Under the pieces are notes generated by a model. That model worked only from the letters and a program-made list of their open reading frames with translations, was not told the DNA's origin and made no database searches. Both the position numbers and the translations under genes were made by a program. From Aquarana catesbeiana (Eukaryota; Chordata; Amphibia; Anura; Ranidae): a stretch of 64,000 bases of DNA. Shown one piece after another: positions 42,718-54,990 of the stretch; the stretch's first letter is position 1; each line of letters opens with the position of its first letter. The stretch lies in the NCBI RefSeq assembly GCF_042186555.1, contig NC_133328.1, positions 333,010,039 to 333,074,038 on the forward strand, given 5' to 3'.

Positions 42718-42959
42718 CCACCCGGTTTTGTCTGAAGTTATGTGTATTATGCATATGTTTTGCAGGGTCCTATGGTTCTTGAGAAAACTGACATGGGCCT
42801 GGAGGACTGCCCTTTTATCTGGTGGGGTGACGTGTTTCCTGTCCTGGTAAGATGAGCGCAAGGTCTCATGGGCTGTCCTGGAAGACTCTCAGAAAAGGAG
42901 TTACCGGTAAGTCTAACTCAGCTTTTCTATGGTGTGATTTTTGCTATGTTTTTGTTTTA

Positions 42960-43240
42960 CTGAATGAGTACTAAGGGGTATTATGTACCCCTTATGCATT
43001 CATGTAGAGGCTGAGGCATAGATATCTGGGGGCCCCCAGATTAAGGAAGTGTACTATGTGCCCTATATAAATTCACTTTAGGAGGTAGGGCTAGCTATCT
43101 GGGGCCCCCTTGTTCTAAAGGGAGCTTTTGGTTTCCAATAGCCTTCCCTTACAGACTCCAAAATCAACTGAGCAAAAGATGTGGAGATGGGGCCATTGTC
43201 CCCATCAATATGCCATTAAAAGGCACATTACAATGATCCT
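42960..43240. mobile_element. Decayed module of the palindrome family
   Basis: In order: GTACCCCTTATGCATTCA, ATCTGGGGGCCCCC, ATCTGGGGCCCCCTTGTT, AGGGAGCTTTTGGTTTCC, ACAGACTCCA and GGGGCCATTGTCCCCATCAA. These follow the same order as the GC-rich zone of the arms of C (26440-26610) but are much diverged. An old fragment starting about 35 bp from the DIRS right end. Confidence 0.55.
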
Positions 43241-44299
43241 TAACTGCAGATACTCCCTGCTAAAATGATAGTTTTCCTTTTCTTGAAGCAGGCCACAGGG
43301 ATTTCAATAAATTGATCTACTCCCAAACTGCCACCAGGCTGGGATTTTTCTCAGTTTAGAGAGGGGTTAGAAGCAAAATATCTCAGAACTGTAATATGCA
43401 TAGATAGATGGGAAAATAATTAGACTATTGTACTCAGAAAAACAAACTGATGCCACTATCTCACCAAAAGTTAAATCTTCCCAATATGTTCTACTTTAGC
43501 TCACCGAAATCCATGACTCCAAACACCGTAATGCGACAGACATTGTCACCAGGACTATGTTTTTTCTTTTACCCCAAAAATCATGCAGTCCATGCACTAT
43601 TGTTGAAGAATGGTATTGAGGCAAAAAAGGTAGTGTAGTATGTTGACATAAACCACAAATGTATTTAAAAAAATGTATAAAAATATTAAATATATTAGAA
43701 CATCGATCCAAACTGTGCCAATATCTCTACCTCCCTCTTGTATTTTAACTGTATTACACTATGGGAGTCTTTTTGATCTGAGTTTAAGCTGAAGTAATGA
43801 AAGTAAGCCAATTTAGGAAATCTTGGGAATCTTTCACTCTTCTGGGGGCTGATAACTGGAGGTATTGCTAAGAAAGGGACTTTACTGTATGGACACAGCA
43901 GGCTGTGACTCACCTTAATAAAGAAGGGAGTCACATTTGTCTGGTACATTTTTCACCCTGGATTCCCTAGCCACTGCTTACAAACAGAAGCAGGCCACAG
44001 ATCTGTCTTTTAACAGTGGTAGGGCTTTTTTGTCACTTTGAAAGGGGTGCATTGTACTTCACATGCAGATTTAAAGAACCCCCAAAAATGTAACCATTTC
44101 ACTGCCTGGGGTGTTTTTGCATTTTTTACACACATCTTTAAAAATCATTTTAGGTCTGAAATTTTGTTAAAACCTCCAAACATTATATTTTTTCTGCAAG
44201 ACCCTGGAGACTAAAGTGGTGGTAATTCCAGTTTTTTTTATGTTACACAATATTTACGGTTTATCCAACTAAAGTTAGGTTTAGGGCACACAAACAAAA
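43241..44299. other. No feature recognised
   Basis: AT-rich sequence without a convincing frame or repeat boundary. GAAGCAGGCCACAG occurs twice (43285 and 43987), which may mark a diverged repeat. Confidence 0.4.
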
Positions 44300-46355
44300 C
44301 ATATTATATGACTATACAGCTGGAGCCTGCTGGCTGGCTGATTCACCTAGGGGTGTCTGGTGGCGACTCGCTGGTTCGCCGTTTTACTAGTTTTTGGAGG
44401 ACAGAGTGCGGAGGACCGGAGGAGTGTCCCAGCGCCCCAGTGTCCCAGCATGGAGAGGTATGGATAGGTGCCACCAGCTTGCTACACCTAACCTCTGGCC
44501 TGTCCTGCTGGCCTCCTCCATGCCACAGTGATTATACTAACCTGCGGTGTCCCCTGCTGCTGCTCTACAGTGCTACTGTGTGGTGTCCCTTGCTGCTGGC
44601 TCCAGTTGCAATTGGATGGTTCCTGCATTGTCCTGAGTCTGCCCACTCAGCGGTCCTTCAACTGAGAGCTGAGGGAAGATTGATGTTAACTGATGCTTTC
44701 ACATCCTTTCATATCCTCCTTTGGTGGCCGAAGATCCAGACCCGGTGGAGAGAGCTGTGTGCAGTGGTGTGAGCAGTGGCCACTTTGCTACCGCCTGAGG
44801 TATGCTCATAGTTTTTGATTTTTATTTCTGGGACTGAGCTCTATAATATTATAATACATCCACCGGAGTATTGCTGAAGCCAAAAATAGGTAGTTGGGCT
44901 ACGATTCTTCATCTGAAGATATAAGTAGGCATCAGGCATCTGTCTTCGCTGTATTGTGGCTACTGGCTTAGCGGTCATCTGACTACACTTAGCCAAAATC
45001 AGTCAAAATCTTAGCAATCCTAGCAATCCATACTGGTCCCAAGGAGGGCTTTCTCTTTTTGCATATATACTACTATATATTGCTATATACAATCATAAAA
45101 GACAATCCTTTTTTTTTACTTTTTTGCATATATAGTCATATACAGCTATAAAAAAGTCAGTCATTATAAAGGACTATTTTTTTTTTTTGTGAGGTGAGTG
45201 CTTTGATTCACATTTTTCTTCTACTTTTATATTTTAGCTCACATTAACATTTATATTGCCAGTAATAGGAATTTAAACATTGTCTCTATCCCCTGGGAGA
45301 AATAACAGGCTTTTTTTTTTTTGACTGGGGGTAAATGTCTTAGCCTCAGACTCGTTCAGTGACATCAAGTAAGTCAGTATCAGATTCAATATCTGCAACA
45401 GTTATTTTCCCTTACGAGGAGAGCAAAAATAGTAAAAGAGGGATGACTGCTATCTTAGAGCCATCCAATGATGCATTGACCACCTCTGTGGAGGATTCAT
45501 CTTCAACCGCAGCCATTTTGGCAGCCATAATGGAGTGTAAAGAGACTCTTAAGAGACAAGTGGATCTTATAGCCTCAGATGGTTCCCAGATCTGTCAGGA
45601 CCTAGATGGGTTCAAAGCTAGGGTTTCTGAGGTGAAACATAGGGTCTCCATGCTGGAAGACTTGACTAAATCTGAATCTAAAGAGCCGCAGGCTCTACAG
45701 CTACAGGTTAGACGGTTGGAGGAATGGGCTATTGATACCAAAAATCATCTTAGACGAAACAACATTTGCCTTCTGGGTGTACCTGAAAGGGCTGAGGGGA
45801 CCAAACCAATATAATTTGCTGAGCAATTACTTATTACCATTTTTGGCTTGGATAGTCTGCCACCCACATTTGTGGTTGAGCAGGCACATAGAATTCCATC
45901 AAAACCTCCTAAACTTGGGGCTCCCCCTAGGCCTCTCTTGCTACGACTACTAAATTACTTTGATAGAGACAGGGTCCTTTGCGGCTGCAAGGGCTAAACC
46001 GGATATACCTTTTGAAAATACAAACTTATTATTCTTTCCGGACTACTCTCCAGAAGTTCAGCAACGTTGTAAGTCTTACACGGAGATCCGTAAGAGACTA
46101 CAAGAAAAGAGTATATAGTTTGGCCTCCTTTACCCTAGCAGATGGTGGACAGACATTTTTCATAGTGTGGCTTAGACCACAGCCCAGTTAAAATATTTTT
46201 TTTTCATTAATTACTTTACTCTTTTTTTTTATTGTCTATTTTTGAATTGATGGCTACTATGCAATGTGATTGGATCTTGAAGCTGCATTAATATTTTGGT
46301 ACAATGTGTCTGATATATTGTTATGTTTGGTTTTGTCTGATATATTAAGGAAATA

Positions 46356-46362
<7 letters not shown>
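44300..46362 (+). mobile_element. ORF1-only L1-type element (HAL1-like) candidate
   Basis: An L1/Tx1-type ORF1 (45359-46190) preceded by a GC-richer leader-like stretch and followed, only about 160 bp later, by AATAAA and an A-run (46350-46362) that opens into (TA)n. No endonuclease or RT is present, so it is either an internally deleted LINE or an ORF1-only retroposon. The 5' boundary is uncertain. Confidence 0.5.
45359..46190 (+). pseudogene. L1-type ORF1 protein (frameshifted)
   Basis: The reading from 45359 has a Ser-rich start, coiled coil (about residues 60-125), then HLRRNNICLLGVPERAEGTK at the RRM start. After a frameshift near 45815 it continues with TFVVEQAHRIPSKPPKLG, then after another near 45950 KPDIPFENTNLLFFPDYSPE and SLASFTLADGGQTFFIVWL. 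This is the subgroup of ORF1 with a GVPE-AEGT signature, different from the ORF1s of the other LINEs here. Confidence 0.75.

Positions 46363-46430
<68 letters not shown>
46363..46430. repeat. (TA)n microsatellite left of Tc1 element
   Basis: About 34 TA units between the A-run of the ORF1-only element and the Tc1 terminus. A second (TA)n lies on the other side of the transposon (48046-48097), so the transposon split one array. Confidence 0.9.
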
Positions 46431-46433
<3 letters not shown>

Positions 46434-48039
46434 TATCTCTCAATAGTGAGTACACCCCTCACATTTTTGTAAATATTTTATTATATCTTTTCGTGTGACA
46501 ACATTGAAGAAATGACACTTTGTAGTCAGTGTACAGCTTGTATAACAGTGTAAATTTGCTGTTCCCTCAAAATAACTCAACGAACAGCCATTAATGCCTA
46601 AACTGCTGGCAATAAAAGTGAGTACACCCCTATGTGAAAACGTCCAAATTGGGCCCAATTAGCCATTTTCCCTCCATGGTGTCATGTGACTTGTTAGTGT
46701 TACAAGGTCTCAGGTGTGAATGGAGAGCAGGTGTGTTAAATTTGGTGTTATCACTCTCACTCTCTCATACTGGTCACTGGAAGTTCAACATGGCACCTCA
46801 TGGCAAAGAACTCTCTGAGGATCTGAACAAAGAATTGTTGCTCTACATAAAGATGGCCTAGGCTATAAAGATTGCCAAGACCCTGAAATTGAGCTGCAGC
46901 AGGGTAGCCAAGACCATACAGCGTTTTAACAGGACAGTTTCCACTCAGAACAGACCTTTCCATGGTCGACCAAAGAAGTTGAAGTTGCATCATATCCAGA
47001 GGTTGTCTTTGGGAAATAGACGTATGAGTGCTGCCAGCATTGCTGCAGAGATTGAAGGGGTGGAGGGTCAGCCTGTCAGTGCTCAGACCATACGCTGCAC
47101 ACTGCATCAAATTGGTCTGGATGGCTGTCATCCCAGATGGAGGCCCCTTCTAAAGATGGTGCACAAGAAAGCCTGCAAACAGTTTGGTGAAGACAAGCAG
47201 ACTAAGGACACGGATTACTGGAACCATATCCTGTGGTCTGATGAGACCAAGATAAACTTATTTGGTTCAGATGGTGTAAACATGTGTGGTGGCAACCAGG
47301 TGAGGAGTACAAAGACAAGTGTGTCTTGCCTACAGTCAAGCACGGTGGTGAAAGTGACATGGTCTGAGGCTGCATGAGTGCTGCTGGCACTGGGGAGCAA
47401 CAGTTCATTGAGGGAACCATGAATGCCAACATGTACTGTGACATACTGAAGCAGAGCATGATCCCCTCCCTTTGGAGACTGGGCCACATGGCAGTATTCC
47501 AACATTATAACGACCCCAAACACACCTCCAAGATGACCACTGCCTTGCTAAAGAAGCTGAGGGTAAAGGTGATGGACTGGCCAAGCATGTCTCCAGACCT
47601 AAACCCTATTGAGCATCTATGGGGCATCCTCAGATGGAAGGTGGAGTATCGCAAGGTCTCTAACATCCACCAACTCTTTGATGTCGTCATGGAGGAATGA
47701 AAGAAAACTCCAGTGGCATCCTGTGAAGCTTTGGTGAACTCCATGCCCAAGAGGGTTAAGGCAGTGCTGGCAAATAATGGTGGCCACACAAAATATTGAC
47801 AGTTTGGGCCCAATTTTGACATTTTCACTTAGGGCTTTACTCATTTTGTTGCCAGCGCTTTAGACATTAATGGATGTGTGTTGAGTTATTTTGAGGGGAC
47901 AGCAAATTTACAGTGTTATACAAGCTGTACACTGACTACTTTACATTGTAGCAGTGTCTTCAGTGTTGTCATATGAAAAGATAAAAGAATAAAATATTTA
48001 CAAAAATGTAAAGGGTGTACTCACTTTTGTGAGATACTG
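46431..48039 (+). mobile_element. Tc1-like transposon, copy 1
   Basis: Inverted ends begin CAGTATCTC, with GAGTACACCCCTCACATTTT inside. Inserted at TA within a TA array. 1.6 kb, typical Tc1/mariner length. It carries one transposase gene, now broken. The same family occurs at 59126-60756 and as an end fragment at 61313-61355. Confidence 0.93.
46790..47700 (+). pseudogene. Tc1-like transposase, broken
   Basis: Starts MAPHGKELSEDLNKELLL, with a stop at 46859-46861 and the same frame continuing: IAKTLKLSCSRVAKTIQRF (helix-turn-helix), GRPKKL (GRPR-like hook), a second HTH, WNHILWSDETKINLFG (first Asp). A frameshift follows at about 47300, then FQHYNDPKHTSK, where the second catalytic Asp (usually DNDPKH) is Tyr, then DWPSMSPDLNPIEHLW. 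DDE transposases cut and paste the element. Stop, frameshift and Asp loss make it inactive. Confidence 0.9.
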
Positions 48040-48041
48040 TG

Positions 48042-48045
<4 letters not shown>

Positions 48046-48097
<52 letters not shown>
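48046..48097. repeat. (TA)n microsatellite right of Tc1 element
   Basis: About 25 TA units immediately after the Tc1 right end. Confidence 0.9.
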
Positions 48098-48102
<5 letters not shown>

Positions 48103-48105
<3 letters not shown>

Positions 48106-49544
48106 AGCGGGGACACATTTTTGATCTAACTTAATGTTATGTTATATCTTATCCTCTGGCGCCATCTAGCGGCCAAAGTGCAAAAGGACTGAATCTTTAT
48201 TTTCTTTTCGCTTTTCAAGTTGACCTGGAAGTTTTTGTTTGTTTATATCTGGACATTAACTTGACCTGCCCACAATGCACAGTGACTCCCATGATCCTTG
48301 GGGAGCAGAACTGCATTGTGGGAAGCTTATAAAAAGGCTGGGAGCGGCCATCTTAGGTCTCTGGGAGACGCATGGCCAGCCTGGGAGGATCTGTGTGAGG
48401 TTCCCAGCCAACTGCAGCCTACCCTGTGTGGAGCAGAACAGCAGCCAGCGATCCTGCCTTAGATCACAGCGTGCTGGAGCAGCAGAGTGATCATCCAGAG
48501 ACCCTTGAAAGAGGTAACCGAGGACTCCTTGTCGTCTGTGAGCAGTCTTTGATCCGGCCTTACATCACAGCGTGCTGGAGCAGCAGTGTGATCGATCCAG
48601 AGACCCTTGAAGGAGGTAACCGAGAACTCCCGGTCGCCTGTGAAATAGTACAGCCTGGCGGTGCGGCCACAGCAAACGAACTGAGATACTGCGGAGGAAG
48701 AACCCGGCACACCAGCATTGTCCTGGTTGGGTGAGAGGGCTGAGACCCACAAGTTTCTTGACGCGCTTTCATACATCAGTTTACACAAGATAGAGTTGCT
48801 GGGACCCATAGTCCCACAAGCATATTCAAGAGGAATTAGTACTGAGTCCTTGGCATCAAATTTAGTTAAAGTACCATGGCACCAGAGCCTGGCTTTCATC
48901 TTTTCAGCATGCTTTGATAACCCTTGGATTACAAAATTACCTTGTTGCTAGCAGAAGAAAAGAAGACAAAGAAGGACTGTTCAGTAACACATAAGGCCTT
49001 GGGTTATTTTACTATATCAGGGCGGTGTGATATTATAGGAGGGAGCTCCCTAGTGTTGTATTATACTTAATCAAGTTAGTCATTTGATTTAGTACAGCCT
49101 TAAGCGCACAGAAAATAGGTCAGTGCTTAGAGTAAGATACACTCACTCTGACGGTATCCTATTTACTTTGTTATACCTCTCATATATTATTTCAGACATT
49201 ATACACCTGTATTGTACCTTTGTAAAGTTTAGTTGTCTGTCAGACTATGTTGGTCTGACAGTACAACCATTGTAGTTCAGCCTTTCTAATACAACTACAG
49301 TAAATATGGTTATTATTTAAGTACAACTGTGGAAGTGTTTTCCTCTTCATCACCAGCCAAAGGAGGGTAAGGTAACTACAAACAGGTATATTATATTGAG
49401 TATTGTGAACTTGCCTTTGTGATTTCATTCTGACTGCACACTATTACACCACAGCTATGTCAGTGGGACTGAGACATTCAAGGGGGTATAAAGCAGAGTA
49501 CAGGCCCAAATAACTCAGCAGCTCCTTCGGGGGTCCGTGCTACA
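48103..49544 (+). mobile_element. Solo-LTR-like unit
   Basis: Begins TGTAGCGGGGAC and ends GTCCGTGCTACA, giving TG...CA ends extended to a 6-bp TGTAGC/GCTACA pair as in LTRs. A TATA box (TTATAAAAAG, 48327-48336) sits at a promoter-like place, followed by a 101-bp tandem duplication. No coding sequence. A matching 4-6 bp target duplication was not found, so a DNA element with short inverted ends remains possible. Confidence 0.45.
48451..48650. repeat. Tandem duplication of about 101 bp
   Basis: Two copies start ATCCTGCCTTAGATCACAGC and ATCCGGCCTTACATCACAGC, both containing GTGCTGGAGCAGCAG and AGAGACCCTTGAA, with around 10-15% difference. Lies downstream of the TATA box of the LTR-like unit. 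Confidence 0.85.
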
Positions 49545-52500
49545 TATATATAAATAATTCAATGTTTTTGTTAAAATATAAAGATGAAGTAAATAGATAC
49601 CCAACAGGTCAAGCTTTAAAATTGTGCTTACCAGCAAGATGATGACAAACTTCAATACTCTATATTTTCCATAGGCAACACTTTGAAAGTCCTTACGGGT
49701 CATGACTTTAGTGTCAACCATGACCCTTGATGGATTTGTTTACATTTACATGTGCAAGAATGTGGAAGGTGGGATGTGCTCCAAATTGTTTGAGGGTCTT
49801 TTTTTGAGGAAGTGCTTGGGTCTAACTTTTTTTTATTTTTTTACTAAAACTTAATTTATCTCACACAGATGACACAAAGTCCTGAATCTGATATAAACTT
49901 TTTGTGACAAGAAAGGAACCAGATTTCCAAATTTGACAAAATCTGGCAACCCTGGATCACACACTGTTTACCACCAAACTTCGATCACTCTATCCTCTTA
50001 CCACGGCAGCTGTATAACATATTGTTCCCACCACATGTCTCATTGGCAATCAGGCCACCGTTGTGGACTTCTTCTCTTTCTCTCTCCTCGCTGCCTTCTA
50101 CTTTTCTTCTCTCCAATTTATATCCATCGCCTCGCTCCTTGAACAAAACAGGTTTTCCTATTTTAGATACAAATCTGCTTGATGCATGCTGGTAATCTTG
50201 TCATGCCTAGGTCTCATCTACAACCAAACGCCCAGAGCATCACTACTACCCCATGGTCTACTGCAGCCCACCTAACTAGCAACATACTAATTCTCTGATA
50301 TAAAGTCTGCTAATCCAATTCAATCCAGTTCAGGCTGTAAGTTATTTATTACTTTACTGAAGCTAATGGAGCACAGATTTCACTTCATTAGCTTCTTCCC
50401 TGTCCATAGCTTCCAGGGAAAGTGACAACAGAAACAGAAAGTGACATTTTGCAAGTCACTTCTGGGTTCTCTGCAGCTAGGGAAGGTCAGTGAATAAGTG
50501 TTTTCTTCTCTCTCTCCCCTCCACCCAGTGGCACCCACTATGCGTGGAAGGGGTATTGCTCAGGGGGACAACCACTGGATCGCTTTTATCAGAACACTGA
50601 CAGTTAGCTTGTGGAGTATACATAGAGCAGTGGCAGTATATTAATATTTTATTATGTTGCCATTTAAACTGCATTAAAAGACCCTGTCCCCACTGGGCAG
50701 TATAATTTATATTGTATATAAAAAACAATTAGCGCCACCTACCTAAAGTGCTATGTGCTATAAATAAACTATAAAGTTTACTAATTAGTACTCCACAGCT
50801 GCTGTACACTTCCAGTGAATTCACATCACCATACAACATATAAAATAAAATGAAAAATATAAGTGCAGCTCTATTAACCTATCATATGAAACATCCAGTG
50901 ATATCAAATTATATTCAGATAAATAAATAAATCTATATAATAATCTGTACAATTAAAGTTCATATGCTGAAACTTTTCTGTGTTAAATTATTGTGACTCC
51001 TCAATTATTGTGACTTCTCAATTCATATATCATCCACCACTGTGCAAATTATGTGTACACCTTCACCAGCCGTTATATCTGCTCACCTCATACATGAGTC
51101 AGAAAGACTCAAAACAATTCCTTTCTTTTTTTCAGCTATGGTCTCATCTTTTCCACATCTGACCAGCTGTTCTGTATCCACTTTCCAATCAGTAGCCTCC
51201 CAGGGGGATCGCAAGAAAGATCTCTCATATATACTGACCCACCGCTTTTCTCCTTCCTCCACACCAGCGTTATTACTCAGTTTTCCTGAGAGGATATGGC
51301 TAAACATTCATGCAACAATAAATAGAGCATACTTAGTGCTCTCCATTGGCAACATGTATTAAAATGCCCCAATTAAAAAACACTTACAAGATATTCAGTT
51401 AAAACCAGCTCTGTATAGTCCTGCTCACCACTGTGGCTGCGTGACCTCACGGGCTCAACCCCTCCCTTCTACATGTGTATCGCCCTCTGATTGGGCTTTC
51501 TCAATAGATTTGAAAAAGCCCAATCAGAGGCAAAAGAAGGACAAGCAGTAAATTATTATTTTGCTCCATACCAAAATGATGCCTAAATCTGACCTTAATC
51601 CAATTGCTTGTAGGTGTTTCCATGTACTGTACGTGTGCTTAACCAGTTACCAAATGTCTGCTGTTAACTGTACCGCAAATGACAAAAAAAATTGTATAGC
51701 TGTATAGCAAAGGACAGCTAGTGCACTGAAACATTAAATGCATGGTTAATGTACTGAGAAAGAAGATGAGTGAAAAGGAGAAGTGCATTAAGCAGTGGGA
51801 TAACCTTTGAGCAGCAATGAAGAAAACAGTGCCTTTAAATGAGGGTGGTGTCTGAAGATATAGTCCCTGCTGATTGGTTATAGCCCAAGAAGAATGGAAG
51901 GCATGAAGAGCAGTGCGTAAGATTCAAATAAATAGCACTAGCATCTGAAATGGAAAGAATGTCTTGCAAATTGGTAAGAATTTATGATTATCCACCTCAA
52001 GTAAATTAGTCTTATCTGGGTCAGCTCTCAAACCTGGAAAATACTGTATTTATGCTAATTTCTACTCCTTGCCTTGTTGACTAAATACTATAGTGGTGAA
52101 AGAAACGCAAAATGAAAAAAATGCATATTGGATTATGTTGGTAATTGTGCGCAGTGCCACTCTGAAGTAAAATATTACAAAAAATATATATTGCTCTGGA
52201 ACAAAGCATATTAAACAAATAAGAATAAAGTAAATTTTTTTTAAAAAGTAGAACAATACCCTTGTGAGTATCATTTTAATTAATCATTTTCTGCAGATCT
52301 AGAAAACTGCAGTGATTAAGCCATAGTAACACACAATGGGAATTACTTACTATTACCTTTTATTTCCAGGCTTGAAGCTCATTAAAAGTAATACAGGTTT
52401 CATGTGTATGTTCTGGCAAATTGTTAACATGATATGGTCAGGTGCAGCCCACACTAACAATATATCAGGCAGTTCTATGAATGCAGAACATAATCCTTGC

Positions 52501-53149
52501 CACTTTGCAATGCTCCAGCAGATAGGATAACTTTTCTATACTACCTTAGCAGTCCAGAAGCAATTTAACTGTCAAGTACAGATGTAGCAGACATTATTGT
52601 GTCTACTGATGTGTAACAATGTACAAAAGAACATGTTAACGCTGCAGTGAACTCCAGTGTTTTAACTACAGAAAGCTGTTCAGATTTTAAAACAAGCTTG
52701 TTAGTTTGTTTATACATAGGTTTAAAGGTATGTACACTGTCTATACTAAACAATTACAAATGTCTCTACATAAACCAGAATAAGATATAATATGTGGGAA
52801 CGTATAGGGAACATATCATTTTGTTTTGGTTTAGATTACATTTATTGAGCTTAAAGCGCAACACCCATTATTTGTTGATCCCTTCACTTTCCTACTCATC
52901 CTATCCATGCTTCAGTGATGCCCCTCTGTTATCCATCATCCTGCAGTGTGCTGCTCTTCTGAGTTGAATGGCTTTGTAAGGAAGGTTTTTAGCAGAAGAA
53001 AACTAGTGTGGGCATATATGTGTATGCATTACGCTGACCACATTAGGCAAAACAGAGGTGCAATTAATGTTCATGTTAAACACTGGTTTTGGCACTCAGT
53101 GGGCTATATAAAACTGTAGCATTAAAGAAGGAAGTTGCTGAGAGGTCTT
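49545..53149. other. AT-rich DNA without recognised genes
   Basis: 3.6 kb in which no frame has family features. A hairpin occurs at 51484-51530 (16-bp stem CCTCTGATTGGGCTTT with its inverse), probably the centre of a decayed fold-back repeat. The rest may be ordinary intergenic or intronic host DNA. Confidence 0.5.
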
Positions 53150-53640
53150 CAGCATGTCCTTGTTTATCTGACACCTAACCTGATTCTGCCTCATCATGTA
53201 TGACCCAGCTTGACTTATGGATTCAGCTCCTGTGTTGTGCCTTGTGTAATGTCTGTCAGGTTGTTACTGACCTAAGCTAGTTTCCTGGACTCTGTCTTTG
53301 CCTCCTGTTTTGATACCAGGCTGCCCGGCTGTTACTTAATTTTTTCTTAGACTTTGTCTTTGCCTCCAAATTTGATCTGGCGCTGTCCGGCTGTTACTGA
53401 CCTTGGCTTGTTTCCTGGACTCTGTCTTTGCCTCCTGATCTGATACCACATTGTTCCTGTGCCCAGTTCATGCCTGGTGGGCTTCAATTCCCAGTTCAAC
53501 TCATCTGGCTGCAACACAGATCCGGCTTGGTCAGCAAACTTTGGCACTCATGCCACTCTCTACCCTTACACTCTCTGTCAACACCTTCATGAGTGTGGGC
53601 CAAAAGGTGCAAGAGGAACTCCCTCAGTTATACAGTCTTC
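53150..53640. repeat. Imperfect tandem repeats, CTGGACTCTGTCTTTGCCTC units
   Basis: Three diverged units of about 70-80 bp with CTGTTACT, CTTGTTTCCTGGACTCTG, TTTGCCTCC and GATACCA words (about 53260-53450), followed by CT-rich sequence. Possibly part of an LTR or a high-copy repeat. The overlapping short frames have no family features. Confidence 0.55.
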
Positions 53641-54754
53641 ACCAGGTATGTAATAGTCTTCCTGTGGTCCCAGGATGTTATAGCCACACTTGCTGGGGAT
53701 GCTCTAAACAGCACTAAGGTAATAATGTAAAAATTATACTTTGCTGCATTGGGGAAGGACCACAGCCAGAGTAGAGGAAGAGGATTCCACTTGCCATGTG
53801 ACCAGCCAGAAGACACATGGAAAAAGGTATAAAAGTTTATTTGTACTCTCTGGTACATAAGCTTTTCCATCGTCTCCTCTGTGCTCAGTGAAGTCAGAGA
53901 GGCAGGGAAAAAAGGCCCTTGTACCAGAAAGTAAAAATAAACTTTTTTACCACGTTTTTTTTTATGATGGAGAGTGGATTCTCTTTCTTTGTTGGCATAT
54001 CATGATTATGGAGTAAGTAACAACGCCTTGAGGCCAACACCTATCCCTACCCTGGAACAGGAGGTAAGAGTTTTTGGAGCAGAGCAGTACAGCTTGTCTT
54101 CACCAGACTTATCTTCTTGCATGCTTATATCAAAATATGTGTAGGAAGCTGAGAAACAAGAACTTGGTGTAAGGGCCTGTGTGAGGAAAAAAAATCTGTA
54201 TTCTATGCATTCAGGATAAAGTTAAACAGGACAGCAGTTGCAGGTGTGCAGCTTTCTGCAATCATTTGAAGATGCCCCATAATGCATAACATATTTACAA
54301 CATATTTCAGTTCATATCTTTTGATTATAATTGTAGCATGAAGCAAAAGATCTAAGACATCGATCATTGATCATAATAATTCAGTGAATATAAAACTTGA
54401 AACCAGCAACCTCTCCTGTTGGCTTATTCGGCATTCATGCTCTCATTATGGTCTTTTATGCAAGTGTTTCCTTGTAATGTTTGATATGCATATTCACACT
54501 AAATGCAAAAGCTTCAAATCTGAATGTAAAATATGTAAAGGCAAAATACTTAGCAAAATATGAAAATCCCAAAAATATTTTAGATCAATGTTAGGTCACT
54601 AGTTTGGATAAGATTTATGATGATCTTGGTGTGGCATTTATCTTATGAACCAATTAAACTAAGTTATTATCATTCCTTTTTTTTTTTTAAATTCAGAGGT
54701 ATCAAGATTTTCATAATTAAATGTTTAAGATCAACTCAAACCTGTAAGAACTTG
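53641..54754. other. No feature recognised
   Basis: AT-rich, with no frame or repeat that I can support. Confidence 0.4.
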
Positions 54755-54990
54755 TCTACATGGGAGTTTTTATAGCAGGAACTGGCCGAGAAGGGAGCCA
54801 TGTATGGGCAGGCTGAATGTACCCAAGTTGATTAATCGATCAACTTGGGTACCACCAGCCCATGGGATTTTACATGCTATTATTGCAAGTGGCTATTATA
54901 GCAGCTAGCAATAATCACTGTGTTCTACCGCCCCCCGGCTCCCCCTGACCCCCCCCCACCCACCCACCCCTGCTGGGAGAACACTGTGTA
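54755..54990. repeat. Short fold-back repeat with perfect 14-bp stem
   Basis: GTACCCAAGTTGAT and its inverse (54819-54852) around a 6-base loop. The pairing extends imperfectly outward (CATGTATGGGCAGGCTG against CAGCCCATGG). A C-run follows at 54940-54965. Probably a MITE-like repeat whose outer ends I could not place. Confidence 0.5.

Larger units (their letters stand above)
37587..42926 (+). mobile_element. DIRS1-type tyrosine-recombinase retrotransposon, near complete
   Basis: The left inverted terminal repeat (37587-37700) is mirrored at the right end (about 42785-42926). An internal complementary region (42628-42717) contains the complement of the left tip (CTGGAAGACGCTTGGAGA) fused to the complement of the right tip (AAAAGCTGAGTTAGACTTAC), the hallmark of DIRS1 elements, which replicate through a circular intermediate and insert without target duplication. 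Coding order is gag, RT/RNase H, a downstream pol domain, and a tyrosine recombinase overlapping it. Stops and frameshifts break all frames, but the architecture is complete. Confidence 0.93.

Noticed and set aside
44308..44772. Possible host exon of 154 residues
   Set aside because: No domain or splice structure recognised; lies in the probable leader of the ORF1-only element.
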